A stretch of 7,418 nucleotides of DNA. Origin: an uncultured bacterium. GTDB lineage: Bacteria; CAIJMQ01. Below, piece after piece: positions 7,013-7,418 of the stretch. Numbering within the stretch: position 1 is the first letter of the stretch; each line of letters opens with the position of its first letter. The notes under the pieces were generated by a model. That model worked only from the letters and a program-made list of their open reading frames with translations, was not told the origin of the DNA and made no database searches. Location: positions 1 through 7,418 of the forward strand of contig CAIJMQ010000109.1 of NCBI GenBank assembly GCA_903821905.1. The letters run 5' to 3'. The position numbers and the translations under genes are program-made.

Positions 7013-7418
7013 TTGGAAAATATGACACACGATAACTGGAAATTAGACGTCCTTTGGGCTATTTTAAAAAGTCCTTGGTTATTAAGTATGTTCATTGTAT
7101 TTGTTTTAACAGTAATCGCTTTTAGCTTTTTAGCTTTTGTTAGTACGGATAAAACTTCTCCAAGTTATACATATGAAAAAGATGGGGACACATTTTATAG
7201 AGAAGCTAAATATGAAGAGGCTGTTTCTTCTTGGCAGAAAACCTTGAATATCGAACCTCGAAATACAAGAATCATAAACAAAATAGGGATAGCTTATCTG
7301 GAAAGCAATAATATAGGCAAAGCATACGAATATTATGCAGAAAAATGCGAGGCCTATCCCAAAAATTTGGATTTAAGGTATAATTTCGCAATTGCTTGTT
7401 TTAAGAAAGAAGACCTTG
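7013..7418 (+). CDS. Membrane-anchored TPR-repeat protein, 3' end cut by window edge
   Basis: The open frame continues past the right edge; about 132 residues are visible from the ATG at 7022, or 135 from a TTG at 7013. The TTG has better ribosome-site spacing (AGGA at 7004-7007), the ATG is the conventional codon; both encode the same protein apart from three residues. Counting from the ATG, a short N-terminus (1-18) is followed by one hydrophobic helix (about 19-40). Tetratricopeptide repeats then begin: repeat 1 about 48-81 (Gly55, Ala67, Trp71, Pro79), repeat 2 about 82-115 (Gly89, Tyr92, Ala101, Pro113), and the start of a third. The 34-residue period is exact. TPRs bind partner proteins; an N-terminal anchor with repeats after it suggests a membrane-tethered scaffold facing the periplasm or cytoplasm. 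Partner and role are unknown. It may extend beyond TPRs into other domains off the window. Confidence 0.8.
   Translation, partial: MENMTHDNWKLDVLWAILKSPWLLSMFIVFVLTVIAFSFLAFVSTDKTSPSYTYEKDGDTFYREAKYEEAVSSWQKTLNIEPRNTRIINKIGIAYLESNNIGKAYEYYAEKCEAYPKNLDLRYNFAIACFKKEDL

Overview
The window is 7.4 kb of low-GC bacterial DNA with all recognisable genes on the + strand, closely packed. It holds four complete recognisable genes, one complete small gene of unknown function and one gene cut by the right edge. The smc-ftsY pairing is widespread in bacteria. The SMC ATP-binding region ([10 protein letters not shown]) and the short FtsY without an acidic domain are ordinary bacterial types. The UroD-like/PfkB pair, the AT-rich start sites and the sequence details suggest an uncultivated, candidate-phylum-like bacterium, but the phylum cannot be fixed from this window.

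Left part (1-2053): a gene for a UroD/MtaA-superfamily protein (not classical HemE) is followed after 21 bp by a PfkB-family sugar kinase. The pair looks like part of an accessory, probably sugar-related, catabolic cluster that continues off the left edge. Neither substrate can be named.

Middle (2054-2188): a 135-bp gap with no gene and no convincing terminator. It holds weak promoter-like hexamers and a 9-bp direct repeat.

Right part (2189-7418): smc encodes the chromosome-organising ATPase and overlaps ftsY, the signal recognition particle receptor, by 17 bp. After ftsY come a 68-residue protein with two predicted membrane helices and the start of a membrane-anchored TPR protein. The tight spacing suggests one transcript: chromosome organisation, then membrane protein targeting, then two membrane proteins of unknown job.

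No mobile element, CRISPR array, RNA gene or clear new system was found. The points most worth a second look are the UroD-like/PfkB pair, with its apparently missing third metal-ligand cysteine; a sharp change in arginine codon use inside smc; Shine-Dalgarno-poor start sites; a non-standard FtsY P-loop; and the small membrane protein after ftsY.
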